Of a stretch of DNA of 64,000 nucleotides, positions 33,483 to 42,265 are shown in pieces (the stretch's first letter is position 1; every line of letters begins with the position of its first letter). Position numbers and translations under genes: made by a program. The stretch spans positions 62,001 through 126,000 of the forward strand of contig NYUD01000019.1 of the NCBI GenBank assembly GCA_002683825.1, given 5' to 3'. Source of the stretch: Planctomycetota bacterium. GTDB taxonomy: Bacteria; Planctomycetota; UBA1135; GCA-002686595. The notes under the pieces were generated by a model. It worked only from the letters and a program-made list of their open reading frames with translations. It had not been told where the DNA came from and did not search any database.

Positions 33483-34043
33483 ATGAGTGCAACGCAACAC
33501 TTAACTTCGGAAGACCAGGAACTCATCCAAAGCACCTTCGATCGGATCGCCGCCGATCTAGGAATGATCATCAATCGCACGGTCGACGTGTCGGAGTGTC
33601 GAGCGGAGCGTTTGGATTATCGTGCGGCGGGTGAGGGAAGCGTCCACATCTCCTTTAGGCTCGGGGTCCGCATCGACGGAGTCAACCAGCAGGGTTGCTT
33701 TCTCCTACCCCTGGCTGAAGCGGTCTCCGTCGCGGGCTATCTGATGACGATGTCGGATGAAGAGGTCGTGGAATGCCGCAGTCGTGTCACGCTCGACACC
33801 TCCATGAAGGGGGCGTTGCTGGAAGTCGGCAATTTCATCGCGGGGGCTTGCGACGCGGTCCTGCGCCCTTCGTTGCCCGAGGGCGCGTCGATTCGTTCGG
33901 AAGGCTGTCAAGGGGTCCGAGCCGGCGTACGGCCGGCCCTTGAGTATGAGGAGGATCTCATCATTGGCTACGCGACAGGGCGCATCGATGAGTTTCCGGA
34001 GTTTCCATTGATCGTGATGCTTCCGGACTGCGTAACGAAGTAA
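33483..34043 (+). CDS. Possible CheX/CheC-like phosphatase-fold protein
   Basis: A 186-residue cytoplasmic protein. The segment GALLEVGNFIAGACDAVLRPSLP (about 118-140) resembles the E-x2-N helix of CheX/CheC phosphatases, with Glu and Asn spaced correctly. Beta strands such as VHISFRLGVRIDG and CFLLPLAEAVSVAGYLMTM surround it. Only one such helix is seen, as in CheX-type proteins. If the assignment is right it would dephosphorylate a receiver domain. No chemotaxis gene adjoins it, so this stays tentative. The neighbouring coiled-coil gene (34149) runs the same way. Confidence 0.55.
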   Translation: MSATQHLTSEDQELIQSTFDRIAADLGMIINRTVDVSECRAERLDYRAAGEGSVHISFRLGVRIDGVNQQGCFLLPLAEAVSVAGYLMTMSDEEVVECRSRVTLDTSMKGALLEVGNFIAGACDAVLRPSLPEGASIRSEGCQGVRAGVRPALEYEEDLIIGYATGRIDEFPEFPLIVMLPDCVTK

Positions 34044-34148
34044 GTCGAAAAGTATTCCCGAGTCGGAGGGACTTCGTCTTTGGTCGGCTCTCTTGAGATG
34101 GGCGGGATAGGTTTCAGCTGTACGCCGAAGCCTTGCCAGGTCTGCCCC

Positions 34149-34592
34149 ATGAGTTCCGAATACGAGGACAAACCCTTCTCCGATTCCCATCTCGACTCGC
34201 CGGAATACCGCCGGCGCTTGATGCGCAAACTCAACACGCTGATCGCCGTGTTGGAGGCCGCCTGTGTCAAGGTCAATCGTTCCCTGTCAGGGCCAAAAGC
34301 GGACGTCGAGCGACTGCAGCGCATTCACAAGAACCTGAGGGACACCCTGCAGGTCTGTATGCGAGCAAGGAAAGCCCTGGAGCGCTCCGAGCGGCTGCCG
34401 AAGAACTTGCCTTCTAAGCCTGGAGAAACATCTTTCGAGCCTCAGCCCGGTAAGGCACCCAAGGATGGATCCAAGGTCGAAATGAGCTCTCCGGAGGAAC
34501 TGGCAAAATTCGCCCAATTGGGCCCGATCGAATCGAAGGACATTCGCTCCTGCAACATCGACAACCTGTGCCGCCAGCTGCTCGATCTCTGA
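34149..34592 (+). CDS. Helical hypothetical protein
   Basis: A 147-residue soluble protein. Residues about 20-85 are predicted to form a helical hairpin (RRRLMRKLNTLIAVLEAACVK and DVERLQRIHKNLRDTLQVCM), then a Pro/Lys/Ser-rich linker and a C-terminal helix ending CNIDNLCRQLLDL. I do not recognise a family. ATG 34149 is used; an open extension upstream to 34080 shows no conserved features. It lies 105 bp after the CheX-like gene and may be co-transcribed with it. Confidence 0.62.
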   Translation: MSSEYEDKPFSDSHLDSPEYRRRLMRKLNTLIAVLEAACVKVNRSLSGPKADVERLQRIHKNLRDTLQVCMRARKALERSERLPKNLPSKPGETSFEPQPGKAPKDGSKVEMSSPEELAKFAQLGPIESKDIRSCNIDNLCRQLLDL

Positions 34593-34603
34593 GAGATCTA
34601 CGG

Positions 34604-35425
34604 CTACTTGCGCCAGTCCCGCAGATAGCGAAAGTCATGTTGAATCGAGCGACGGTGCAGTTTTGCGATCACCGGCGGTAGACGTTTGAACTGGTTACCA
34701 ACGACGCGTTTGGCGATTTGCTGGACCAAGTTGCGGTCAAATCCATCCAGAACCAGTTCGTCCTCCCGCCGCCGACCTTCGATCATGCGCACCAGGACGC
34801 GATCGGCGTCCTCATAGCTGAACCCCAGCTCGTCCTCGTCCGTTTGACCTTCAAACAGGTCCGCGGATGGTGCCTTTTGGATGACCTCGAGCGGCAATTC
34901 GAGATGGTGTGCCAGCTGGTAGACTTGATGTTTGTACAGATCCCCCAGCGGGTTGACCGCGTGTGCGGAATCACCCCATTGCGTGGAGTAGCCCAGGAGA
35001 ATCTCGGTCTTGTTGCTGGTGCCGACGACCAGCCCGCGCCATTCGACCGACAAGTCATACAGCACGATCATGCGACAACGGGCAAGTACGTTGCCCGCCC
35101 GCAAGGGATCGCGGACCTTCTGTTGACCCAGGTAGCCATCCGCCATCCGAGAGATATCGATGCGTCTTGTTTCCGAGCCGAGTTGTCCGGAAACGAGCCG
35201 TGCATCGCTTTCGCTCTTTGGATTTGAGAGCCTGTAGGGAAGCAGGCACAAGAGAACGTTTTCCGGGCCGAAAGCGCGTACGCAAAGGGCTGCGGAAACC
35301 GCCGAGTCAATTCCGCCGGAAAGCCCCACCACCGCCCGCTCGAGTCCGGCGGATGAGACTTCTTCCCGTAGGAAAGAAACGAGCAGTTCGGTAACCAGCT
35401 CGGGTTGTATGTCGAGTTCGCTCAC
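34604..35425 (-). CDS. nadE: NAD+ synthetase, synthetase subunit
   Basis: A 273-residue N-type ATP pyrophosphatase that converts deamido-NAD+ to NAD+. The P-loop SGGIDS is at 36-41. GTSNKTEILLGYSTQWGDSAHAVNPLGDLYK carries the conserved ammonia- and ATP-binding residues, and KAPSADLFEGQTDEDELG is the typical C-terminal loop. It lacks the amidase domain, which is encoded by the adjacent gene; the stop of that gene overlaps this ATG. Together they probably form a glutamine-dependent NAD synthetase from two chains. Confidence 0.92.
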   Translation of the reverse strand: MSELDIQPELVTELLVSFLREEVSSAGLERAVVGLSGGIDSAVSAALCVRAFGPENVLLCLLPYRLSNPKSESDARLVSGQLGSETRRIDISRMADGYLGQQKVRDPLRAGNVLARCRMIVLYDLSVEWRGLVVGTSNKTEILLGYSTQWGDSAHAVNPLGDLYKHQVYQLAHHLELPLEVIQKAPSADLFEGQTDEDELGFSYEDADRVLVRMIEGRRREDELVLDGFDRNLVQQIAKRVVGNQFKRLPPVIAKLHRRSIQHDFRYLRDWRK

Positions 35426-36303
35426 CTCACCTTTTTGGGTGTGGAGCTGTCATCTCGAATGCTGCGCAACGAGCGTTCTAGCTCGCCCGCCAGAATCCAA
35501 GGCTTCTCGTCCCTGCGCAATGGCGTTTCCACGCGCGCGCGACGGAGGACCGATGGATCGATGGCGGTTTCCAGGGTGGCGGGCTCGAAACCCTCGCACT
35601 GGGCTTGCTTCACCCCGTAGGGGTCGTAAATAGCACTGGAGCCGCCGAAACCGATCCCGTCTTCCCAACCCACGCGACCGACATAGAACACCCACGTGCG
35701 ATACAGAATCGCCGTGGCTTCCAAGAGCGTGTCCCACGTGTGTTGAGAAGCGAGCCCCGGGCCGGGAGCCTGTACGCCACGGGCAGGTGAGGCGCTTGTT
35801 ACCAGCAAGTAGTCCGCATCGTTCAAGAAGTGCAAGTATGCGCTGGGCGTGTGCCAGAGATCCTCGCAGATCAGGGGTCCAAAACGGCCCAGACGACTTT
35901 CGATGATGCGAAAACGCTCTCCCGCGCCAAAGTCTCGGGTCTCATCGAACATGCCGTAGGAAACGAGATGAACTTTGCGGTGAACCCCGAGGATCTCACC
36001 GCGTTCAATGAAGGCCAACGAGTTGTACAGCCGGTTGGAGGGCGAGCGTTCGACAAAGCCCACGACGATCGATGTACTGTGTGAGCGTTCAAGGAGAGGC
36101 TCGAACAGCGGGGCATCGAGCGTCTGGGCGAGTTCGTCGACCTGGTCTTTCAAGAAATAGCCGGTCAGCGACAGCTCGGGGAAACACACCAGCTCGGCGC
36201 CGCCATCCACCGCCCGATCGATGCGTACGAGATGGTCTTCGAGGTTGGTCTGCAAGTCCCCCAGGCGGGGATTGGTTTGCAATAGGGCGATACGGAAGGA
36301 CAT
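35422..36303 (-). CDS. Carbon-nitrogen hydrolase (NAD synthetase glutaminase partner)
   Basis: A 293-residue nitrilase-superfamily amidase. The catalytic triad is complete: Glu43 in FPELSLTGYF, Lys110 in HRKVHLVSYGMFDE, and Cys146 in ICEDLWHTPSA. The ICEDLWH-type Cys region and the following ASPARGV are typical of the N-terminal glutaminase domain of glutamine-dependent NAD synthetases. It is translationally coupled to nadE (ATGA). It likely feeds ammonia from glutamine to NadE. A stand-alone amidase acting on another substrate is the alternative. Confidence 0.85.
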   Translation of the reverse strand: MSFRIALLQTNPRLGDLQTNLEDHLVRIDRAVDGGAELVCFPELSLTGYFLKDQVDELAQTLDAPLFEPLLERSHSTSIVVGFVERSPSNRLYNSLAFIERGEILGVHRKVHLVSYGMFDETRDFGAGERFRIIESRLGRFGPLICEDLWHTPSAYLHFLNDADYLLVTSASPARGVQAPGPGLASQHTWDTLLEATAILYRTWVFYVGRVGWEDGIGFGGSSAIYDPYGVKQAQCEGFEPATLETAIDPSVLRRARVETPLRRDEKPWILAGELERSLRSIRDDSSTPKKVR

Positions 36304-36445
36304 CCGGCCATCTTACCGGGGGGGGATGGCCCCGAGCGGCTTTCTTCCCGTTTGGGGAGCCCCAGGGGGTTCAGAGACACGTCCGTCGCCGGTCGGCTCC
36401 GCCGCTCTGAAATTCACTTGCCAGGGCTCTTGGAAGCCTGGGAGT

Positions 36446-37447
36446 CTAGTCAATAGCTGCTTGGAGTGCCTGGGCGATCAGGTCGTCGGCGGAGATGTCG
36501 CTGGCTTCACCCTCGTAGCTGAAGATCAACCGATGCCGAAGGGCCGGTGCTGCGACGGCGGACACATCCTCTTCGCTGACCCACATCCTTCCCTGTAGAA
36601 GTGCCCGCGCTTTGGCCAGCATGAGCACGGCCTGCCCGCCGCGCGGGCTTGCACCGAATCGAAGTAGGCCTCGAACGTCCGGCGGCGCGCTGGGATCGTT
36701 CGGGTCTGTTGCTCGGACGAGACGAGCGACCTCTTCCACGCGATCGGATGAAACCGGAACTTCGCGCACCAAAGCGCGCATCTCCTCGACGTCTTGTTTG
36801 CCGAGGACTCCCGTGGGCGGTTTGCTTTCTACACCGGTGGTGCGGTTCAGGATTTCGATCAGTTCCTTCCTCGTGGGGGCCGGGATCTCGATCTTGCAAA
36901 GGAATCGATCCAGTTGCGCCTCGGGAAGCGGATAGGTGCCTTCCATCTCGATCGGATTCTGGGTCGCGACGACACAGAACGGCGAAGGCAGCGGTCGCGA
37001 CTCACCGAAGATTGTGACCTGACGCTCTTGCATGGCCTCAAGCAGCGCCGATTGCGTACGCGGCGTGGCGCGGTTCACCTCGTCCGCAAGTACGAGATGG
37101 GAAAAGATCGGTCCGGGCTCGAAGCGGAAGCTGTGGCCGCCGGAGGCGGACTCTTCGAGAATCCGTGTGCCCAGGATGTCCGCGGGCATCAAATCAGGTG
37201 TGAATTGAATCCGTTGAAAACCCAGATCCAGGGCGAGCCCGAGTCCCTTGACCAGCGTCGTCTTGCCAAGCCCGGGAGCACCCTCGAGAAGCGGATGCCC
37301 CCCCGCCAACAGCGTGAAGAGCAGAAGGTCGACCGCCTCACGGTGGCCCACGAAGGATGCTTCGAGCGCCCTGCGTAGGGCCAGGGTCTTTTCGCGTAGT
37401 TTGGCGATCCTGCCCTCGATTTCACTCGTTGTGGACGGTTGCGTCAT
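36446..37447 (-). CDS. MoxR-family AAA+ ATPase
   Basis: A 333-residue MoxR ATPase. Walker A GAPGLGKT is at 56-63, Walker B LVLADEVNRA near 125, the sensor TQNPIEMEGTYPLPEAQLDRF near 165, and the arginine-rich LRFGASPRGGQAVLMLAKA in the lid. These chaperones usually activate partner von Willebrand A or DUF58 proteins encoded next door. None lies here: the neighbours are the NAD synthetase operon (142 bp away) and a divergent TPR lipoprotein. Confidence 0.92.
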   Translation of the reverse strand: MTQPSTTSEIEGRIAKLREKTLALRRALEASFVGHREAVDLLLFTLLAGGHPLLEGAPGLGKTTLVKGLGLALDLGFQRIQFTPDLMPADILGTRILEESASGGHSFRFEPGPIFSHLVLADEVNRATPRTQSALLEAMQERQVTIFGESRPLPSPFCVVATQNPIEMEGTYPLPEAQLDRFLCKIEIPAPTRKELIEILNRTTGVESKPPTGVLGKQDVEEMRALVREVPVSSDRVEEVARLVRATDPNDPSAPPDVRGLLRFGASPRGGQAVLMLAKARALLQGRMWVSEEDVSAVAAPALRHRLIFSYEGEASDISADDLIAQALQAAID

Positions 37448-37616
37448 TGGGTCTTTTCAGGCCATGAAGTCTGTTTGAGGGTCGACCGGGATGCCGCTTA
37501 TACCCCCGAACCGGGAAGGTTCTTCGCGGGGGGATGGTGATTCTAGAGTTCCGCCACAGATTCGCAATTCCACCGGCCGATCGGAACTCAGTGATGATGG
37601 GAAGTAAGGGGAAAAG

Positions 37617-38621
37617 GTGGCGGGCGGATTCCAGCTAGAGTATCTCAGAGTCTATCTTCTGTCCTCGGTTCTGCTGTCCGGTTGCCTGTCTTCCGACGGT
37701 CCGAATCGAACACGGCTTCTTTCGAACTTCGGAGTTGCTGACACCGTCGAGGACGTTGCCGGATTCGAAACTCTCGAGCAGCACCGATGGGGGGGCTGGC
37801 TGCGGGTTCCGATCGAGCGGAAGTTGCACCGCCGGTTCAAAGAGGCTTGCGTCCTCGAGGAAGCAGGCCTCTTAGAGGATGCGATCGAGACCCTGGGTCG
37901 GTTGCAAGAAAAGAACCCCGACTCGGCCTGCGTCTTAGAGGTTCGCGGAGCTCTCTACGCTGCCCTGGGCTACCAACGTGCTGCAGCCGGCGACTTTCAG
38001 CGAGCTATCTGGATACAGCCCAATCGGGCCGAGACCTGGGGCGCGTTGGGACGTATGCAGTGCGAACTGGATCTCAACCTCCAGGCGCTGGCAGTGCTCG
38101 AGCGCGCCGGCGAACTGGGGCTGGATTCGTTCGAGTATCACCTGACTTTGGCGCGTACCTATCGCGCACTGGCACGTCGCGGCAAGGCAGCCGTCCATTA
38201 CTCCCGGTCCATCGAACACCAAGTGAACCCGACGGTCGAACTGTATGTTGAAGCAGCCACCCTCGCTACCGAGGGAGGCAATGACGTTCCGGAAGCCGAA
38301 GCTTTCGAACAGGCCCTTCACCTGATCGACCGCGCACTCGAGCTGGAAACGAACTCGTGTCAGGCTTGGTTCGTGCGCGCTCTCTTGCTGGAGGCGGCGG
38401 ACGAGCCGGCACAAGCCATCGCCGCCTATCTGCGCGCTCTCGAAATCGATCCGGAACACATCGCAGCCTGGACGAATTTGGCACTCTATTCCCGGCGCCT
38501 GGGGGATACCGAGATGAGCTCCGAAGCAGCGTGCCGCGCGTTGGAGTTAGAGACCGATGCTCGTCGCCGGCGATCACTGGAACGCTTGCTCTTGAAGCGC
38601 CCAGCGCGGGAGAAGGGTTGA
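37617..38621 (+). CDS. TPR-repeat lipoprotein
   Basis: A 334-residue exported protein. GTG 37617 follows GGGGAAAAG and begins a signal with lipobox VLLSGC (Cys23). Residues about 75-325 contain at least five tetratricopeptide repeats, such as ALYAALGYQRAAAGDFQRAI, TWGALGRMQCELDLNLQALAVLERA, LTLARTYRALARRGKAAVHYSRS and AYLRALEIDPEHIAAWTNLALY. It is probably an outer- or inner-membrane scaffold for protein complexes. It is convergent with the MltA-like gene, whose stop lies 3 bp beyond. Confidence 0.85.
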   Translation: MAGGFQLEYLRVYLLSSVLLSGCLSSDGPNRTRLLSNFGVADTVEDVAGFETLEQHRWGGWLRVPIERKLHRRFKEACVLEEAGLLEDAIETLGRLQEKNPDSACVLEVRGALYAALGYQRAAAGDFQRAIWIQPNRAETWGALGRMQCELDLNLQALAVLERAGELGLDSFEYHLTLARTYRALARRGKAAVHYSRSIEHQVNPTVELYVEAATLATEGGNDVPEAEAFEQALHLIDRALELETNSCQAWFVRALLLEAADEPAQAIAAYLRALEIDPEHIAAWTNLALYSRRLGDTEMSSEAACRALELETDARRRRSLERLLLKRPAREKG

Positions 38622-38624
38622 GGG

Positions 38625-39767
38625 CTACTTCAAGAACAGATAGTACATCTGCCCGACCACCTTCATCTCACCCGCGGTTTTTTCGGCGTCCGGACCGATG
38701 CCGGTATAAATATCGGCACGCCCTGCCGTCCGAATTGCGCCTCCGGTGTCCTGATCGAACAGGAGCCGGTTCAACGCGCGTTCTTCGCTCGGACCTTCGA
38801 CGAAGACCAGCGCACCGCGCGGGAACAATGACTTGTCGGTGGCCACGGTCCTTCCCGGCGTAACCGGAACATCCAGGCTGCCGTGGGGCGTTCCCTCGAT
38901 CGGAGTGAAGAAGACGTAGGAGGCGTTGCGGTTGAGGTAGTCGCAAACCTCCTCGTCGGAGGCCTCGCCAGCCCAGTTGCGGATCGCCTTCAGGCTGGCT
39001 GCCTCGATCCTACCCCCGGCCACGAGTTCTTTTGCAAGCGAGGTATAGGCGCGGCCGTTCTTTCCGGCATAACCGAATCGGAGCATCGATCCGTCTTTCA
39101 GCTCGACGTAAGCGGAGCCGTTGACATGGGCGATGTAGGAGTCGATCGGATCCGCGAGCCAGATGAGTTCGAGGCCCTTGAGCATTCCGCTGGCTTCGAT
39201 GGCGGTACGGGAGGGGTATTGCGGCTGAAGTCCAAAGTTTGTTTGCCAGCCAACGATGGAGCCGCCAGGTCCCTTCACGAGATCGGGCGGCAGCGAGTAG
39301 AGCGGAAACCGGTACGTTTCGCTTTGCTGGCGGCTTCCCTTGAGGATTGGCGTGCAGTACCCGGTAAAGAGCACACCTCCGCCACGACCATCCCACCCCG
39401 CGCTCTTGTAGAGCTGGAACTCGTCTTCAACGGCCTTCTGAAAATCCTCCGGGCCATATGTTGTGCGGAGAATCTGGCCGAAGCGTTCGAGAGACTCGAG
39501 TGCACTTTCGTGTGTGATGCCGGCCTGCGGGAAGAACTGCTTGGCGTAGTTCCGTCGCAACCAAACCAACGATTGATTCAAAGCCACGAGTAATTCCTCG
39601 CGGTCCTCCCATTGACGAGAGAAATTCGGGATAGGCTCGCCCGGCTCCAGGCGGATCAGCACCGGCGAATTCTCCGGTAGATGGGCTGTGAAGTCGGGAA
39701 CCGTTTTGCACGCACCAAGAGCCAGGAGGGAGAACAATGATGTAAGGGCGCACTTCATCAGGAACAA
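38625..39767 (-). CDS. mltA: Membrane-bound lytic transglycosylase A-like lipoprotein
   Basis: A 380-residue murein transglycosylase. The start at 39767 (or ATG 39758, MKCALTS) gives a lipoprotein signal ending LLALGAC (Cys20). The MltA domain shows GVLFTGYCTPILKGS, RFPLYSLPPDLVK and AYVELKDGSMLRFGYAGKNGR. The C-terminal 3D domain carries NRLLFDQDTGGAIRTAGRADIYTG with the three aspartates. It cleaves peptidoglycan glycan strands to anhydromuramyl products, consistent with a peptidoglycan-containing cell wall. Transketolase lies upstream on the same strand, 61 bp away. Confidence 0.92.
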   Translation of the reverse strand: MFLMKCALTSLFSLLALGACKTVPDFTAHLPENSPVLIRLEPGEPIPNFSRQWEDREELLVALNQSLVWLRRNYAKQFFPQAGITHESALESLERFGQILRTTYGPEDFQKAVEDEFQLYKSAGWDGRGGGVLFTGYCTPILKGSRQQSETYRFPLYSLPPDLVKGPGGSIVGWQTNFGLQPQYPSRTAIEASGMLKGLELIWLADPIDSYIAHVNGSAYVELKDGSMLRFGYAGKNGRAYTSLAKELVAGGRIEAASLKAIRNWAGEASDEEVCDYLNRNASYVFFTPIEGTPHGSLDVPVTPGRTVATDKSLFPRGALVFVEGPSEERALNRLLFDQDTGGAIRTAGRADIYTGIGPDAEKTAGEMKVVGQMYYLFLK

Positions 39768-39828
39768 GATAACGATCCTTCGAGGGCTCTCAATGGCCTA
39801 GCCGACAAAGCTGCTCCTGGCCTGGCAA

Positions 39829-42168
39829 CTAGGCTTCCGGGTGATGCAGCGCCTTGAGGCGGGTCTTGCGGTCGGCGGCGAAGCGCGTGATGCCTTCCCA
39901 TATCGATTCGGGATCGATGTGGGCTTCGAGCTTTAGCTCGTCCACACTTCCCCCCGTGCGCCAACGATCGTCCCAGTCGGAGCTCATGGCGTAATGGGCA
40001 GCGGTCTTGTGCGCCAACCAATCGTGCATCGCGCGTCGGCAGCCGTTGGTAATCACCGTCGAATCGAGCCAATCCTCGCGTGACAGCACCCAGGTGCGAT
40101 AACCCTCTTCCTGCATTTGAAAGAGTTCCCAGGACACGGTTTGGACCAGCTTGACGTTGGGTCCTTTACCTCCGAGGAAACGCGGCAACAGGGTGTAGAT
40201 GGAATCGGTCGTGCTCGTCCCCTGGATCAGAATCGTTCCTTCTTTGGGGCGGGAAGGATCGTGATCTTTGATGACGTACGCGCCGCGGGCCGCTTCGAGA
40301 TAGGAGGGAACACCAAGTGCGCGACGATCCGGAATGGTCACCGACGGACGCGTAAGGTGCAGTGCGATGATCGGGCGATCGCTCATGAGCGCAGCTGCAA
40401 GCGCGGGCGCGACTTCGTTGTGCTCCCATGGATGCAGGTTGATCACCTGGCCTTCGGGGAAGAGTTGCGTCACCGCCGGTGCGAAGATACCAAAGTGAGT
40501 ACGGCTGTCCTCGGCGGTTTCAGGCCCGGAGTGGCCGGCGACCCAAATCACCTTGCCCACGCTCAACTCGCAGTCCTGGGCAAGCTGACTGAAGAGACGC
40601 ATCAAGCCGTACTTGAGATACGAGAACGACCCGTAGGTAGAGCATGCCCCCCAGTAGCCCAAGAACTCTTCCTCGGGATTCTTCGACAGATTGACCGTGG
40701 CCAGTCCGACGACGAGCCCCGAATTGGTGAACTCGGTGATCTGTTGAGGAAGTAGACTGCCCTGTGGCGCGGTGTTGCGGTCGTACCAACCGAAGCCTTC
40801 GAATTTGCCGTGCCCCTTGGCGAAGCCGGAAATGTTGGTTGAGTCGGCCAGGTCCGCCGAACATGCCAGTACGAGAGGACGTCCCATCTTTCGGGAGGCC
40901 TCGGCGTTGATCCACGAGGCGAAGGACGAAAAGCCCTTACGGTTGGGGGCCTCTTGTCCCGCTTCGACAAAGAGTTCTGGCGGAAGCTTGGAGGGCGTCA
41001 GCCACGAACGGTCCTGGGCCAGGTTTGCCGGACTGTTCAGCTTGAAGCCATCGATCTCCGTGGGGACCGATTCGCCCAGGTCGATCAGGGTGTCCGCCAG
41101 GTATGCGACCAGATCGGGATCATTGCGCATCACCGAATGGAGGGTCCCTAACCACTTTTCCGTCTGGTCCCGAACCAAACTTTCACCGAGATCGTGCGTG
41201 TCCCCGAAATCGTCAAAGGTGACGCCGTATTTTTCTTGAAAATCCTCACGGCACCTCCAGAAGAGTTCGGAGTTGCGCTTGTGTGCAGCACCATGTGACT
41301 GATAGTCGAACTTGTGATAGCCACGCCCCTTGCGGGTCTTGAACCACACCATCCCGGGCCGGCCGTCTGGGTTGTCGTCGTGGACGATTTCCAGCATGGC
41401 CTTGGTGAGTTGGGCGAAGTCGTGCCCATCGTTCGTGCCAGCTACACGCCAACCGTGGGATTCGTACCAATCCTTCGGATGGCCATGGACGACCGACGAG
41501 TTGGGAAAGTAGTCGATCCCGTGGTCGTTCCAGTCCATGAACACGGTGAGGTTGTCCAGCCCGAGGCCCCAGGCGGAATTCTTGGACTCATGATGGGCGC
41601 CGGCCGTGTGGCCGCCTTCGCCTTCGACGGCAAAGACCTTCACGCCCTTCGCCCCGGCATGCTTGAGGGCCATCGCCTCGCCGACGGCAGCCGGCATTCC
41701 GTGGCCTGACGGCCCGGTATTGAACTTGAAGAAGAGCGTCTTGCCCTCCATTTCGGCGTGGCCGGGAAGCCCACCGTTGTGGCGCAGCCAGAGCAGGTCT
41801 TTCCAGGTGACCGTGCGTTCCTCGCTCTTATGAACCAGGTAACGCTTATCCCCGGTCTGGTCATAGCGCAGCGCGAGCGCTGCGTTGTAGACGGCCAGCA
41901 TGGCGTACACGACCGGACAGCAGTGACCGGCCACGAGGACGTATCGGTCTCCAAATGCCTTCTCGGGGTGGCGGACGTCCCAACGCATCCCGGCGCCGAG
42001 CGTCGCCGCAACCATCATGGGGACCTTCGAGCGCGAGCCCCCTGGGTGACCGCTCTGGCGCAGGTTGAGCATCAGGTCGATACATTGATCGATAAGATCC
42101 GCGGTCTTTTCCCAGTGGTGAAAATTCCGGGAAAGAGTTTCAAAGTCGGGGCGCATCAGGGTCTGCAT
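39829..42168 (-). CDS. Transketolase-like thiamine-diphosphate enzyme
   Basis: A 779-residue enzyme, longer than the usual 650-residue transketolase. The TPP-binding domain shows SGHPGGSRSK (about 40), a VLVAGHCCP strand, then FAVEGEGGHTAGAHHESKNSAWGLGLDNLTVFMDW (the GDG-N-type motif, here GEG...N). The pyrimidine domain and transketolase C-terminal domain follow (LACSADLADSTN, IWVAGHSGPETAEDSRTHFG, ILIQGTSTTDSIYTLLP). ATG 42168 is chosen over an open extension to 42333 that shows no family features. The replacement of GDG by GEG and the extra length suggest a subfamily whose substrate may differ from the pentose-phosphate enzyme. Confidence 0.85.
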   Translation of the reverse strand: MQTLMRPDFETLSRNFHHWEKTADLIDQCIDLMLNLRQSGHPGGSRSKVPMMVAATLGAGMRWDVRHPEKAFGDRYVLVAGHCCPVVYAMLAVYNAALALRYDQTGDKRYLVHKSEERTVTWKDLLWLRHNGGLPGHAEMEGKTLFFKFNTGPSGHGMPAAVGEAMALKHAGAKGVKVFAVEGEGGHTAGAHHESKNSAWGLGLDNLTVFMDWNDHGIDYFPNSSVVHGHPKDWYESHGWRVAGTNDGHDFAQLTKAMLEIVHDDNPDGRPGMVWFKTRKGRGYHKFDYQSHGAAHKRNSELFWRCREDFQEKYGVTFDDFGDTHDLGESLVRDQTEKWLGTLHSVMRNDPDLVAYLADTLIDLGESVPTEIDGFKLNSPANLAQDRSWLTPSKLPPELFVEAGQEAPNRKGFSSFASWINAEASRKMGRPLVLACSADLADSTNISGFAKGHGKFEGFGWYDRNTAPQGSLLPQQITEFTNSGLVVGLATVNLSKNPEEEFLGYWGACSTYGSFSYLKYGLMRLFSQLAQDCELSVGKVIWVAGHSGPETAEDSRTHFGIFAPAVTQLFPEGQVINLHPWEHNEVAPALAAALMSDRPIIALHLTRPSVTIPDRRALGVPSYLEAARGAYVIKDHDPSRPKEGTILIQGTSTTDSIYTLLPRFLGGKGPNVKLVQTVSWELFQMQEEGYRTWVLSREDWLDSTVITNGCRRAMHDWLAHKTAAHYAMSSDWDDRWRTGGSVDELKLEAHIDPESIWEGITRFAADRKTRLKALHHPEA

Positions 42169-42265
42169 ATATCTAGCGATTTCGCCTCGTAGCCGGGGGA
42201 GTGCGGACTTTACACGATTTGCGAGACGCCACCGCGGGGAGAGGGGCTTTGTCGGCCGACTTGGA

